Shown in pieces: positions 1-6,486 of a stretch of DNA of 13,502 bases (the first letter of the stretch is position 1; each line of letters starts with the position of its first letter). This DNA is from UBA3792 sp946185305 (GTDB lineage Bacteria; Bacillota; Clostridia; Christensenellales; CAG-138): NCBI GenBank assembly GCA_946185305.1, contig CAMHJE010000057.1:1-13502 (forward strand). Reading direction: 5' to 3'. Both the position numbers and the translations under genes were made by a program. The notes beneath the pieces are model-generated. The model saw only the letters and a program-made list of their open reading frames with translations. It was not told where the DNA came from and did not search any database.

Positions 1-692
1 GGGTGGTCGTTCGGGTTCATGACGGAACCGCGGACGGTCGGGCGGATGCCCATGTGACGCTTGCGGCCGGCTTTACCGAGCTGCACGTTCTGATAGTCGA
101 GGTTGCCGACCTGACCGATCGTGGCCTTGGCGTTGATCGGGATCAGACGGACTTCGCCGCTGGGCAGACGCACCTGCGCGTACTTGCCTTCCTTCGCCAT
201 CAGCTGCGCCGCATTGCCTGCGGAACGAACGAGCTGCGCGCCCTTGCCCGGGACGAGCTCGACGCAATGGATCATCGTGCCGACCGGGATGCTCTGCAGC
301 GGCAGGGCGTTGCCGATCTTGATGTCCGCGTCGGCGCCGGAAACGACGGTGTCACCGACGTTCAGGCCGAGGGGAGCGATGATGTAACGCTTTTCGCCGT
401 CGGCGTAGAACAGCAGCGCGATGTTCGCGGAGCGGTTCGGATCGTACTCGATGGCGTTGACGGTCGCGGGAACGCCGTCCTTGTTGCGCTTAAAGTCGAT
501 CACGCGATACTTGCGCTTTGCGCCGCCGCCCTGGTGGCGAACCGTGATCTTACCCGTGAAGTTGCGGCCGGCCTTGCTCTTGAGATCCGTGGTCAGCGCC
601 TTTTCGGGGGTTTTCTTGGTGATCTCCTCATAGGTGGAGACACTCATGTGTCTGGTACCCGGCGTTGCGGGCGTCAGTTTACGAATTGCCAT
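1..692 (-). CDS. rplB: 50S ribosomal protein L2, 3' end cut by window edge
   Basis: Large-subunit protein L2 binds 23S rRNA near the peptidyl transferase centre and is needed for subunit association. The reading frame starts MAIRKLTPATPGTRHMSVST and runs 230 codons to the window edge, ending in VMNPNDHP, the start of the conserved histidine-containing loop (usually followed by HGGG). Family members are about 275 residues, so roughly 45 C-terminal residues lie outside. The start is set by an AAGGAGG site at 699-705, which overlaps the rplW stop codon. This is the fifth gene of a canonical S10 operon order (rpsJ-rplC-rplD-rplW-rplB), so rpsS and later genes probably follow to the left. Identification is from direct recognition of the sequence. 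Confidence 0.97.
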   Translation of the reverse strand, partial: MAIRKLTPATPGTRHMSVSTYEEITKKTPEKALTTDLKSKAGRNFTGKITVRHQGGGAKRKYRVIDFKRNKDGVPATVNAIEYDPNRSANIALLFYADGEKRYIIAPLGLNVGDTVVSGADADIKIGNALPLQSIPVGTMIHCVELVPGKGAQLVRSAGNAAQLMAKEGKYAQVRLPSGEVRLIPINAKATIGQVGNLDYQNVQLGKAGRKRHMGIRPTVRGSVMNPNDH

Positions 693-703
693 GTGCTGCC
701 TCC

Positions 704-1000
704 TTACTGTGCGATGCCGTCGAAGAGCTCGATGCCCTTGGAATCGGCAGTCAGCTTGACGTACGCTTTCTTCTTGGAAGCGGTTCTGCCCTGCGTACGG
801 CCCTGGCGCTTGATCTTGCCGAGCTTGTTCACGGTGTGGACGCTCGCGACCTTGACGCCGAAGATTTCCTCGACCGCCTTGGCGATCTCGACTTTGTTCG
901 CGCTCTTGGCCACCTCAAAGGTGTAGGTGTGATGCGCGATATAATCGTAGCTCTTTTCCGTGAGGATCGGAGCCTTAATGATGTCGTATGCGTTCTTCAT
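704..1000 (-). CDS. rplW: 50S ribosomal protein L23
   Basis: L23 lies at the exit of the nascent peptide tunnel, where trigger factor and SRP dock. The 98-residue protein has the usual length and typical sequence: an N-terminal DIIKAPILTEKS motif, then FEVAKSANKVEIAKAVEEIFGVKV, and a basic loop around residues 62-77. Its ATG shares one base with the rplD stop codon (TAATG), and its ribosome binding site (GAGGAGG, 1011-1018 complement) is inside the end of rplD, so the two are translationally coupled. Fourth gene of the S10 operon. Confidence 0.97.
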   Translation of the reverse strand: MKNAYDIIKAPILTEKSYDYIAHHTYTFEVAKSANKVEIAKAVEEIFGVKVASVHTVNKLGKIKRQGRTQGRTASKKKAYVKLTADSKGIELFDGIAQ

Positions 1001-1620
1001 TAGGCGTAAACCTCCTCGATCTTCTCCGCCGACGCCTTCGTGAGGATCAGCTTTTCATACTTCAGGATCTCGTACACGCTCAGCGTTCCGACCAGCGTCG
1101 TCTTGACGTTCGGAATGTTGCGGGCCGCGCGCTCGACGGTGTCGTCCTTCTCGGGGAGAACGATCAGCGCCTTTTCGACGTTCGTGGCCTTGAGAACCTT
1201 AACCATTTCCTTCGTCTTGGCGGCTTCGAGATGCAGCGCATCGAACACGAGCAGCTCATTCTCGTTGACCTTACTGGACAGCGCGGACTTCATCGCAAGG
1301 CGCTTGACCTTCTTGTTCAGACGAACGGTGTAATCGCGGGGCTTCGGCGCGAAGACGATGCCGCCGTGTCTCCATTGCGGGGAGCGGGTGGAACCCTGAC
1401 GCGCACGGCCGGTGCCCTTCTGACGCCACGGCTTCTTGCCGCCGCCGGAGACTTCCGCGCGGGTCAGCGCGCTCTGCGTGCCCTGACGGCAGTTGGCCAG
1501 ATGCGCAACCACGACATCGTGCAGGACGCTCTCGTTCACCGGCTGGCCGAATACGTTCTCACTCAGAGCGATCTCGCCAACGGTGTTGCCTTTGATATCA
1601 TACAATGCTACGTTCGGCAT
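1000..1620 (-). CDS. rplD: 50S ribosomal protein L4
   Basis: L4 is an early-assembly 23S rRNA binding protein with a long loop lining the exit tunnel. The 206-residue protein has the standard length and the diagnostic loop SGGGKKPWRQKGTGRARQGS at about residues 59-78, followed by RSPQWRHGGIVFAPKPRDY. In gammaproteobacteria L4 also represses its own operon by binding the S10 leader; whether that applies here is unknown, although the leader is structured. The start codon follows an AAGGAGGA site (1628-1635 complement) that overlaps the rplC stop. The gene lies 13 nt downstream of rplC and overlaps rplW by one base. Confidence 0.97.
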   Translation of the reverse strand: MPNVALYDIKGNTVGEIALSENVFGQPVNESVLHDVVVAHLANCRQGTQSALTRAEVSGGGKKPWRQKGTGRARQGSTRSPQWRHGGIVFAPKPRDYTVRLNKKVKRLAMKSALSSKVNENELLVFDALHLEAAKTKEMVKVLKATNVEKALIVLPEKDDTVERAARNIPNVKTTLVGTLSVYEILKYEKLILTKASAEKIEEVYA

Positions 1621-1633
1621 GTGTGTTTCCTCC

Positions 1634-2260
1634 TTACTTCACGGTGCTTCTGACCGTAACCAGCGTTCCCTTTGCACCGGGGATCGCGCCCTTAATGAGG
1701 AGCAGGTTACGCTCGGCATCGGCTTTGACGACTTCGAGGTTCTGGACGGTGACGGTTTCGCTGCCCATGTGGCCCGGAAGGCGCTTGGTCTTGAATACTT
1801 CGCCGGGGTACGTGCAGGCGCCCATGGAACCGGCAACGCGGTAGGAATGGGAACCGTGCGTCTTGCGGCCGCGGGCCTGATTCCAACGCTTGATGTTGCC
1901 CGCAAAGCCCTTGCCCTTGCTCTTGCCGGTCACATCGACCTTATCGCCTTCGGCGAAAACGTCGGCCTTGATCAGCTGACCGAGCTCCAAAGATGCGGCG
2001 TCGTCGAGCTTGAACTCTTTGAAGTAACGCATCGTCTTGACGCCGGCCTTGGCGCAATGGCCCTTGGTGGGCTTGTTGGAGAGGTTCTCACGAACTTCGC
2101 AGAACCCGACCTGAACGGCTTCGTACCCGTCGTTTTCGACGGTCTTCTTTTGGATGACGGGGCAGGGACCGGCTTCGACGACTGTGACGGGAATCATGGT
2201 ACCGTCAGCTCGGAAGAACTGCGTCATACCGATCTTCTTGCCCAAAATGGCTTTCTTCAT
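1634..2260 (-). CDS. rplC: 50S ribosomal protein L3
   Basis: L3 is a primary assembly protein of the large subunit, with an extension that reaches toward the peptidyl transferase centre. The 208-residue sequence begins MKKAILGKKIGMTQFF and carries the signature TGKSKGKGFAGNIKRWN at about residues 111-127, followed by RGRKTHGSHSYR and GSMGACTYPGEVFKTKRLPGHMG. These match a bacterial L3 of usual length. A GGAGGT site (2269-2274 complement) precedes the ATG. The gene begins 22 nt after the rpsJ stop and is the second gene of the S10 operon. Confidence 0.97.
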   Translation of the reverse strand: MKKAILGKKIGMTQFFRADGTMIPVTVVEAGPCPVIQKKTVENDGYEAVQVGFCEVRENLSNKPTKGHCAKAGVKTMRYFKEFKLDDAASLELGQLIKADVFAEGDKVDVTGKSKGKGFAGNIKRWNQARGRKTHGSHSYRVAGSMGACTYPGEVFKTKRLPGHMGSETVTVQNLEVVKADAERNLLLIKGAIPGAKGTLVTVRSTVK

Positions 2261-2282
2261 TTGGTCTTACCTCCGTTTATAA

Positions 2283-2591
2283 TTACAGCTTGATCTCGAT
2301 GTCCACACCCGCGGGGAGGTCGAGCTTCATCAGAGCCTCAACCGTCTTGGTGGAGGGCTGGAGAATGTCGATCAGGCGCTTATGCGTGCGGATCTCGAAC
2401 TGCTCACGGGAATCCTTATACTTGTGCGTTGCACGAAGGATAGTGACGATTTCCTTTTCGGTGGGCAGCGGGATGGGGCCGGAGACCTGCGCTCCGGTTC
2501 TCTTGGCGGTGTCAACGATCTTCTCGGCGCTCTGGTCGATCAGACTGTGTTCATAGGCCTTGAGCTTGATGCGGATTCTTTGGTTTGCCAT
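2283..2591 (-). CDS. rpsJ: 30S ribosomal protein S10
   Basis: S10 is a small-subunit head protein and the transcription factor NusE. It is 102 residues, the usual length, beginning MANQRIRIKLKAYEHSLIDQS and including SGPIPLPTEKEIVTILRATHKYKDSREQFEIRTHKRLIDI. The frame stays open upstream to an ATG ending at 2669, but those 26 extra residues do not belong to S10. The start at 2591 is preceded by a purine-rich GAGAGGAAAG site (2601-2610 complement). It is the first gene of the operon, preceded by about 240 nt of structured leader and a strong promoter. Confidence 0.97.
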   Translation of the reverse strand: MANQRIRIKLKAYEHSLIDQSAEKIVDTAKRTGAQVSGPIPLPTEKEIVTILRATHKYKDSREQFEIRTHKRLIDILQPSTKTVEALMKLDLPAGVDIEIKL

Positions 2592-2831
2592 ACTTGTTTT
2601 CTTTCCTCTCGATAAAATTTTGTTTTGGGCAGTACACAGAGCCGTGTGTTTCCCTCTTATTTTTTTCACACAGCCTTTCGGCTGCGTTTGTGGGACGGCA
2701 CGGAGTGTCCGCTATTTTTGCCCCGTTCGGTTTCCCGAACGCTGAACCCCCGCGAAATTACCCGGAATGGCTGCCGGCAACCTCCGCGAAAGGCTCTTAC
2801 GTCATGGCATAGGCATACCAATGGCGTAACC
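2592..2831 (-). promoter_or_regulatory. Structured 5' leader of the S10 operon
   Basis: The stretch between the inferred start of transcription (about 2831) and rpsJ has no convincing gene but contains four short hairpins on the minus-strand RNA. From 5' to 3': a 33-nt imperfect stem at 2797-2829 with ends TTACG/CGTAA and one mismatch plus one bulge; a perfect 7-bp stem with GAAA tetraloop at 2724-2741 (CGTTCGG-GAAA-CCGAACG); a 5-bp stem with GAAA tetraloop at 2671-2684 (CAGCC-GAAA-GGCTG) that can be extended by an outer CACA/TGTG pair (2667-2692); and a small ACAC/GTGT hairpin at 2634-2647. The length and structure suggest autogenous control of the operon. The regulator cannot be named from this sequence. 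Confidence 0.6.
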
Positions 2832-2837
2832 TTGACT

Positions 2838-2866
2838 ATCATACATGACACACCCGGAAAAGTCAA
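2838..2866 (-). promoter_or_regulatory. Sigma-A promoter of the S10 operon
   Basis: On the minus strand, TTGACT (2861-2866) and TATGAT (2838-2843) are separated by exactly 17 bp, close to the vegetative consensus. Transcription would start near 2831, at the base of the first leader hairpin, about 240 nt before rpsJ. Confidence 0.8.
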
Positions 2867-2932
2867 GCGTTTATGAAAATTTTACAAAGGTTTTCCATAC
2901 CCTCGAAATTCCCAAACGCCGCGGGGCTTTTC

Positions 2933-2989
2933 CGTGATATATCACGCACAGCGATTCTCATTATACGGGATAAGGCGCGTTTTTGCCAA
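2933..2989 (-). promoter_or_regulatory. Possible second upstream promoter with palindrome
   Basis: On the minus strand TTGGCA (2984-2989) and TATAAT (2960-2965) are separated by 18 bp, a plausible promoter about 120 bp upstream of the better one. Just downstream of its expected start point is the perfect 14-bp palindrome CGTGATATATCACG (2933-2946), which could be an operator. Together these could give the S10 operon tandem promoters, or be chance in an AT-richer gap. The rest of 2867-3032 shows no gene. Confidence 0.4.
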
Positions 2990-3032
2990 TGCGGGTTTTG
3001 ACATGGCAGGTATGCGATGGGAGAATAAGGGT

Positions 3033-3222
3033 GCGAAGTGATATTGTCCTTCGGACAGTGAAATTGCTTTGCCGTTATTTTTTGCTTCGCAGAGTGATAT
3101 GTTGCCTTGCGGCAAAGCGGATGACGGGCTGCGGCCGATAAAGAAAAAATTCTCCGCAAGGAGAATTTTCCTAAGCTCGCATCTTTGATGCGAATATCAC
3201 TGCGCATCAGCGCAATATCGCT
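3033..3222 (+). repeat. Dispersed mosaic hairpin repeat, copy A
   Basis: This non-coding element is related to the segment at 6221-6426 and lies in the same orientation. Shared blocks in the same order are GATATTGTCCTTCGGACAGT (3040-3059), a GGGCT..CG.CCGATAAAGA block (3125-3143), the palindrome with CTCCGC.AGGAGAATTTTCC around 3146-3171, the hairpin CGCAT-N5-ATGCG (3178-3192) and the following AATATCAC. It has further small hairpins such as TTGCC-TTGC-GGCAA (3102-3115). It starts just past a gene-free gap and ends six bases before the rsmI stop codon. It looks like a miniature palindromic repeat of the REP/BOX kind, but no named family is claimed. The minus-strand open frame across it is a by-product of the repeat. 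Confidence 0.75.
3146..3169 (-). terminator. Terminator-like palindrome after rsmI
   Basis: A perfect 10-bp stem AAAATTCTCC / GGAGAATTTT with a 4-nt loop. Read on the minus strand it is followed by further T residues, so it can act as an intrinsic terminator for the dnaD-like/dnaI/rsmI operon. The stem is nearly symmetrical, with A and T tracts at both ends, so it could also stop transcription from the other side. It is one module of repeat copy A. Confidence 0.55.
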
Positions 3223-3227
3223 GTGTG

Positions 3228-4040
3228 TCATCGCCTCCCGTTCCGCACCAGCGCCATCGCGTACGCCTCTTTTTTCGGGATGTGCAGCCGTTGCGCGGCG
3301 ACGGCGGCGGCGTCCTTGACGGAGAGGGTTTGCAGCAGTTCGTCTATGAGCGCGTCCGGATCGGTCGCGGCGGCCTTTTGCGGAGCGGGCAGCACGCAGA
3401 TCACGCACTCCCCCTTCGGCTCCTCGGCAAACGTGTCGATCAGGGCCGAGAGCTTGCCGCGGTAGGCGGACTCGAACTTCTTGGTCAGCTCGCGCAGCAC
3501 GGCGGCGTCCGCGTCGCCGAGGCGTTCATACAGATCCTTCAGCGTCGCCTGCACGCGGTGCGGGCTTTCATAGAGGATGCAAAGATGCGGCGTCTGCGCG
3601 ATCTCGGTCAGTACATCCGCGCGGGGTTTGGTTTCGCGCGGGAGGAAGCCGAAAAAGCTGAACGGCTGCGGCGCAAGGCCGCTCAACACGGCGGCGGTCA
3701 GCACCGCGGACGCGCCGGGCACGACCGTGAACGGGAGATCGTTTTCCACGCACGCGCGCACTAAGATCGCGCCGGGATCGGACACGCCGGGCATGCCCGC
3801 GTCCGACACGTAGACGACCTCGCGGCCTTCCTTCAGAAGCCGCACGACGTTCTCGCTCTCCTGCGCTTCGGAGTGCATCTCACAGCTTTTCAGCGGCTTT
3901 TCGATGCCGAGGTGATGCAGCAGCTGCGCGGTTCTTCGCGTGTCCTCACAGAACACGATGTCCGCGCCTTTCAGCGTTTCGATGGCGCGCAGGGTAATAT
4001 CGCCGAGGTTTCCGATCGGCGTTGCAACCAGATACAGCAT
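3228..4040 (-). CDS. rsmI: 16S rRNA (cytidine-1402-2'-O) methyltransferase RsmI
   Basis: RsmI 2'-O-methylates C1402 in the decoding centre of 16S rRNA using S-adenosylmethionine. The 270-residue protein is of usual length and opens with the family signature MLYLVATPIGNLGDIT. It also has EDTRRT (32-37), SDAGMPGVSDPG (79-90), PGASA (108-112), FGFLPR (130-135) and YESPHR (157-162), all typical of this tetrapyrrole-methylase-fold family. The ribosome binding site GAGGTGAG (4043-4050 complement) lies over the end of dnaI, whose stop is only 3 nt upstream, so this is the last gene of a tight three-gene operon. In Bacillus subtilis the orthologue yabC is next to yabB, a TrmN6-like gene; here a TrmN6-like gene is about 4 kb away on the other strand. 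Confidence 0.95.
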   Translation of the reverse strand: MLYLVATPIGNLGDITLRAIETLKGADIVFCEDTRRTAQLLHHLGIEKPLKSCEMHSEAQESENVVRLLKEGREVVYVSDAGMPGVSDPGAILVRACVENDLPFTVVPGASAVLTAAVLSGLAPQPFSFFGFLPRETKPRADVLTEIAQTPHLCILYESPHRVQATLKDLYERLGDADAAVLRELTKKFESAYRGKLSALIDTFAEEPKGECVICVLPAPQKAAATDPDALIDELLQTLSVKDAAAVAAQRLHIPKKEAYAMALVRNGRR

Positions 4041-4043
4041 GGC

Positions 4044-4955
4044 TCACCTCACGCGCAGGTTGCTGCCCTTAAACGGGATCAGCGCGGTGATCGCCTTGTC
4101 GGTCATGCGCGAGGTGATGCGCTCGCCGTATCGCTCGGTCAGCGATTCGGGCGGGAGGTTCGTGATCAGCACGGTCGGCAGCCGCAGCGCGGCGCGCTCG
4201 TTGAGCACGCGGAACAGGTTTTCCCCGGTCACGTTCGGGATCATCGCCTCGGTGCCAAGATCGTCCAGAACGAGCAGCGGCACGTTCGTATACAGCGCCA
4301 TCGTCTCGGTATTGGACTGGATGCCGTCGAGCGCGTCCTGCACAAAGCGATACGCGGTGACCTTGCGCGTTTCGATGCAGCGGTCGATGGCCGCCGCTGC
4401 GATCGCGTTTCCGATGAACGACTTGCCCGTGCCGGGGTTGCCGAACAGCAATAAATTCTGCTTTTCCGGCTTCGGGAGCGCCTCGACGTAGCGGATGCAG
4501 TAGTTTTTCAGCCGGATCGCATAGCGGCGCTGCTCGTCGTCCGGATAGATGCTCGGATCGAACGCCTCGAACGTTTCGCGCTCGTTAACCCGCGCGCCGT
4601 CCTTCAATTCCTTCTGGAGCTGCCGGAGCTGACACGCGCACGGCTTTTTGACAAGCCCTCCGACCTCGCCGGTGTCCCTGCACCTTTGGCAGGTATAGAT
4701 CGGATCGAGGTAGTCGGCGGGCAGACCGAGCGAGATCAAAAGGTTCTTGCGCTCCGCGCTGATCGACGCAATGCGCGACTGCGCCTGCTCATGCGTGAGC
4801 TTGCCCGCGGCGAGCGCGATCACAACCTGCCCGCGCTCGGTACGAAGCGACGCAAAGCGCGGGTTCTTTTCCTCGCACTCGGCAAAGCGTTTGTCCGACA
4901 GGCGGCGGTTCTTCTCGCGCAGGGTGCTGTAATAGAGCTGCAAACTGTTTCTCAT
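4044..4955 (-). CDS. dnaI: Helicase loader DnaI/DnaC-like AAA+ ATPase
   Basis: This is a primosomal AAA+ ATPase that loads the replicative helicase onto DNA. The 303-residue protein has an N-terminal helicase-binding region with a likely zinc site (C89, C92, C106, C108 in CQRCRDTG...KPCAC). The ATPase domain follows, with Walker A GNPGTGKS (172-179), Walker B LLVLDDLG (227-234), a sensor-1 region around TN 265-266 and an arginine-finger-like RITSR (279-283). Length and layout match Bacillus DnaI, except for the cysteine spacing. Its ATG overlaps the stop of the upstream DnaD-like gene (ATGA), with GGAGGAC at 4961-4967 (complement) as ribosome binding site. The partner gene supports a role in replication initiation or restart rather than being an IstB-type transposon ATPase; no transposase is nearby. 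Confidence 0.9.
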   Translation of the reverse strand: MRNSLQLYYSTLREKNRRLSDKRFAECEEKNPRFASLRTERGQVVIALAAGKLTHEQAQSRIASISAERKNLLISLGLPADYLDPIYTCQRCRDTGEVGGLVKKPCACQLRQLQKELKDGARVNERETFEAFDPSIYPDDEQRRYAIRLKNYCIRYVEALPKPEKQNLLLFGNPGTGKSFIGNAIAAAAIDRCIETRKVTAYRFVQDALDGIQSNTETMALYTNVPLLVLDDLGTEAMIPNVTGENLFRVLNERAALRLPTVLITNLPPESLTERYGERITSRMTDKAITALIPFKGSNLRVR

Positions 4956-6181
4956 GGCTTGTCCTCCGCTTCGGTCGGGTCGTCCAAATCCTCATTCAGA
5001 TCCACAATGATATCCTGCAGATCCTCCAGCCGGACGGTGTGCTGCTCATACGCCTCGGACGAATGGTTCTTTTTGCGGCTCCGCTCTGCAGGCCGGGCCG
5101 CCTGCCGCGCGGCAAGGGCTTCCTTGGCCTGTTCGACCGTGCAGATTTTCCGCCCCATCCACTCGATCAGCAGTTTTTTCAGTACGCCGAACGGGCGCTC
5201 CGCATCGCGGCACGCGTCGGCGGCCATCCATACGACCTCGTCGGTCAGCGCCTTGCGGAACATCGCTATCTGCGCGGCCTCGGTCGGACCCGGCGGCTCG
5301 ATGCGCCCGATGCGCTCGAACACGGTCCTTGCAAACGCATACTCGTCGGCCTCGGCGGCGTTGTTCGCCTCGATGGCGGCAACGTCGGTCAGGTTCTTTT
5401 CCTTCTTTTCGGCCAGGCGGCGGTCGAGCGCGCCGAACGTCGGCGTGCCGTTATTGACCAGCTCGGCGCACACGGCCAGGATCGCTTCTTTGTCAAAGCC
5501 CCATTCGTTGATCCATTTGTCGTACAGGTCCATTTCGTCGCTGCTCGGCCTGCGGCGCTTGTTCCACCGCAGCAGCACCTCTCTTGCGCCGTGCTTTTTG
5601 ACGCGGTAATCGTCAAGGTACGCTTTGGCCTGCTCCGGCGTGACGATATGCGCCTCGTTCCACGTCTGCGCGGTTGCCACTATATAATTGGAAGAAACGC
5701 GCTTCCCTTTCTGCTCCATGCAGTAGGCAACAAGCTCCAGCACCGTCGCTTCCTCCAGGCCGTACAGCTCGATGCAGTCGTACATCGCGCGAAGCTCGCG
5801 CATGTCGAACTGGCGCGGCGCGGTCAGCGCGTTCAGCGCCTCGACGAACGGCCGGTACTTGACCGGCGCGGCGCCCGTCAGCGAAGGCGCGTCCGTGAGC
5901 CGGTATTCGACGGTCAGCGGATTGTCCGCCGCAATGCGCACAAGGCCCTTGGCCTGCCAGTAGACGAACGCGCACCGCACCTCGGCGTCGGTGATGCCGA
6001 GCCGCTCGGCGATCGACTCGTCGGCCAGCGACATGTGGTAGCATTGCATGAGGCCGTAGAGGTACACCTTCACAAACATGCCGTCGGCGTCGGGCATGTA
6101 TTCGGTGAAAAACAGATTATCCACGGGTGTCATTTCCCGCTTCGCCGCTTCGGGCGCAAATCGAACCTTGGTCGTTTCCAT
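4952..6181 (-). CDS. DnaD/DnaB-like replication initiation protein
   Basis: This 409-residue protein resembles the Gram-positive primosomal DnaB/DnaD family, which remodels origin DNA and recruits the DnaI-helicase complex. Residues about 20-95 fit a winged-helix DDBH1 domain (VKVYLYGLMQCY...IAERLGITDAEVRCAFVYWQAKGLVRI). Two DDBH2-type helical segments follow: about 125-185 (MRELRAMYDCIELYGLEEATVLELVAYCMEQKG..., ending NYIVATAQTWNEAHIVTPEQA) and about 215-265 (SDEMDLYDKWINEWGFDKEAILAVC...). The last 60 residues are charged and acidic, likely disordered. It is first in the operon with dnaI, as expected for a dnaB-dnaI pair. There is no Shine-Dalgarno before the ATG, and a -10 box lies 6 nt upstream, suggesting a leaderless mRNA. 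Whether it is DnaB- or DnaD-equivalent is not settled. Confidence 0.85.
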   Translation of the reverse strand: METTKVRFAPEAAKREMTPVDNLFFTEYMPDADGMFVKVYLYGLMQCYHMSLADESIAERLGITDAEVRCAFVYWQAKGLVRIAADNPLTVEYRLTDAPSLTGAAPVKYRPFVEALNALTAPRQFDMRELRAMYDCIELYGLEEATVLELVAYCMEQKGKRVSSNYIVATAQTWNEAHIVTPEQAKAYLDDYRVKKHGAREVLLRWNKRRRPSSDEMDLYDKWINEWGFDKEAILAVCAELVNNGTPTFGALDRRLAEKKEKNLTDVAAIEANNAAEADEYAFARTVFERIGRIEPPGPTEAAQIAMFRKALTDEVVWMAADACRDAERPFGVLKKLLIEWMGRKICTVEQAKEALAARQAARPAERSRKKNHSSEAYEQHTVRLEDLQDIIVDLNEDLDDPTEAEDKP

Positions 6182-6187
6182 GCGTAT

Positions 6188-6216
6188 ATTATAACATGAA
6201 GAATAGCGGTTTTCAA
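6188..6216 (-). promoter_or_regulatory. Promoter of the dnaD-like/dnaI/rsmI operon
   Basis: On the minus strand TTGAAA (6211-6216) and a perfect TATAAT (6188-6193) are separated by 17 bp. Only 6 nt separate the -10 box from the ATG at 6181, so transcription should begin at or within a base or two of the start codon. Confidence 0.75.
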
Positions 6217-6220
6217 TGAT

Positions 6221-6426
6221 TGCGAAGCAAATAAGATCGCTTCGCAGCGATATTGTCCTTCGGACAGTTATATTGCTTCGCAGTGATATTTCGCCTTACA
6301 GCGAAGTGATATTGCCCTGTGGGCAGTTGAGGATGGGCTTCGCCCGATAAAGATGAAATCCTCCGCGAGGAGAATTTTCCTAAGCGCGCATTGAAAATGC
6401 GAATATCACCGCGCCGCAGGCGCAAG
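6221..6426 (+). repeat. Dispersed mosaic hairpin repeat, copy B
   Basis: Second copy of the element at 3033-3222. Its left part is a series of small hairpins separated by GTGATATT-like spacers: TCGCT/AGCGA (6237-6250), TGTCC-TTC-GGACA (6254-6266), TTCGC/GCGAA (6290-6305), TGCCC-TGT-GGGCA (6313-6325) and GGGC-TTC-GCCC (6334-6344). The right part matches copy A: CGATAAAGA, the terminator-like stem AAATCCTCC/GGAGAATTT (6356-6377), CCTAAGC, CGCAT-N5-ATGCG (6387-6401), AATATCAC. The stem here carries one G-U pair where copy A is perfect. The element fills the gap between two divergent promoters. No gene is supported inside it. Confidence 0.75.
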
Positions 6427-6439
6427 CCGCCATTCTTCA

Positions 6440-6480
6440 CAGTTCCTTAACTGGTAAACCTGTCGAATCGTGCATATAAT
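6440..6480 (+). promoter_or_regulatory. Promoter region of spoIID-like gene
   Basis: A perfect TATAAT at 6475-6480 lies 6 nt before the ATG at 6487. No good vegetative -35 box is present at 16-18 bp spacing (6452-6457 reads TGGTAA). The longer string CATATAAT (6473-6480) resembles the sigma-E -10 element, which would fit a spoIID gene, but I cannot find a clear sigma-E -35 element. A short inverted repeat CAGTT-CCTT-AACTG (6440-6453) covers the -35 area and may bind a regulator. Confidence 0.5.
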
Positions 6481-6486
6481 ATAGAT

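Noticed and set aside
3..926. 307-aa plus-strand open frame over rplB and rplW
   Set aside because: It is antisense to two certain ribosomal protein genes, has no ribosome binding site and no recognisable protein features; it arises from GC-rich codon use.
2592..2669. 26-residue N-terminal extension of rpsJ
   Set aside because: S10 is normally 102 residues starting MANQ-like, as found at 2591, with a purine-rich ribosome binding site there. The extra sequence covers leader hairpins.
2863..3408. 181-aa minus-strand open frame across repeat copy A and the end of rsmI
   Set aside because: It lies in another frame of rsmI and translates the repeat element; the similar frame at 6213-6440 shows it is a repeat by-product, not a conserved gene.
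4044..4955. IstB-type transposon ATPase instead of DnaI
   Set aside because: The gene overlaps a DnaD/DnaB-like gene and has the N-terminal cysteine motif of helicase loaders; no IS21-type transposase or terminal inverted repeats are present.
6221..6426. CRISPR array
   Set aside because: The repeated units are short, imperfect hairpins with similar, very short spacers; there is no constant 24-37 bp repeat with unique spacers and no cas gene.
6213..6440. 75-aa minus-strand open frame in repeat copy B
   Set aside because: It has no ribosome binding site and its similarity to the copy A frame is explained by the shared DNA repeat; hairpin spacing changes break the correspondence.
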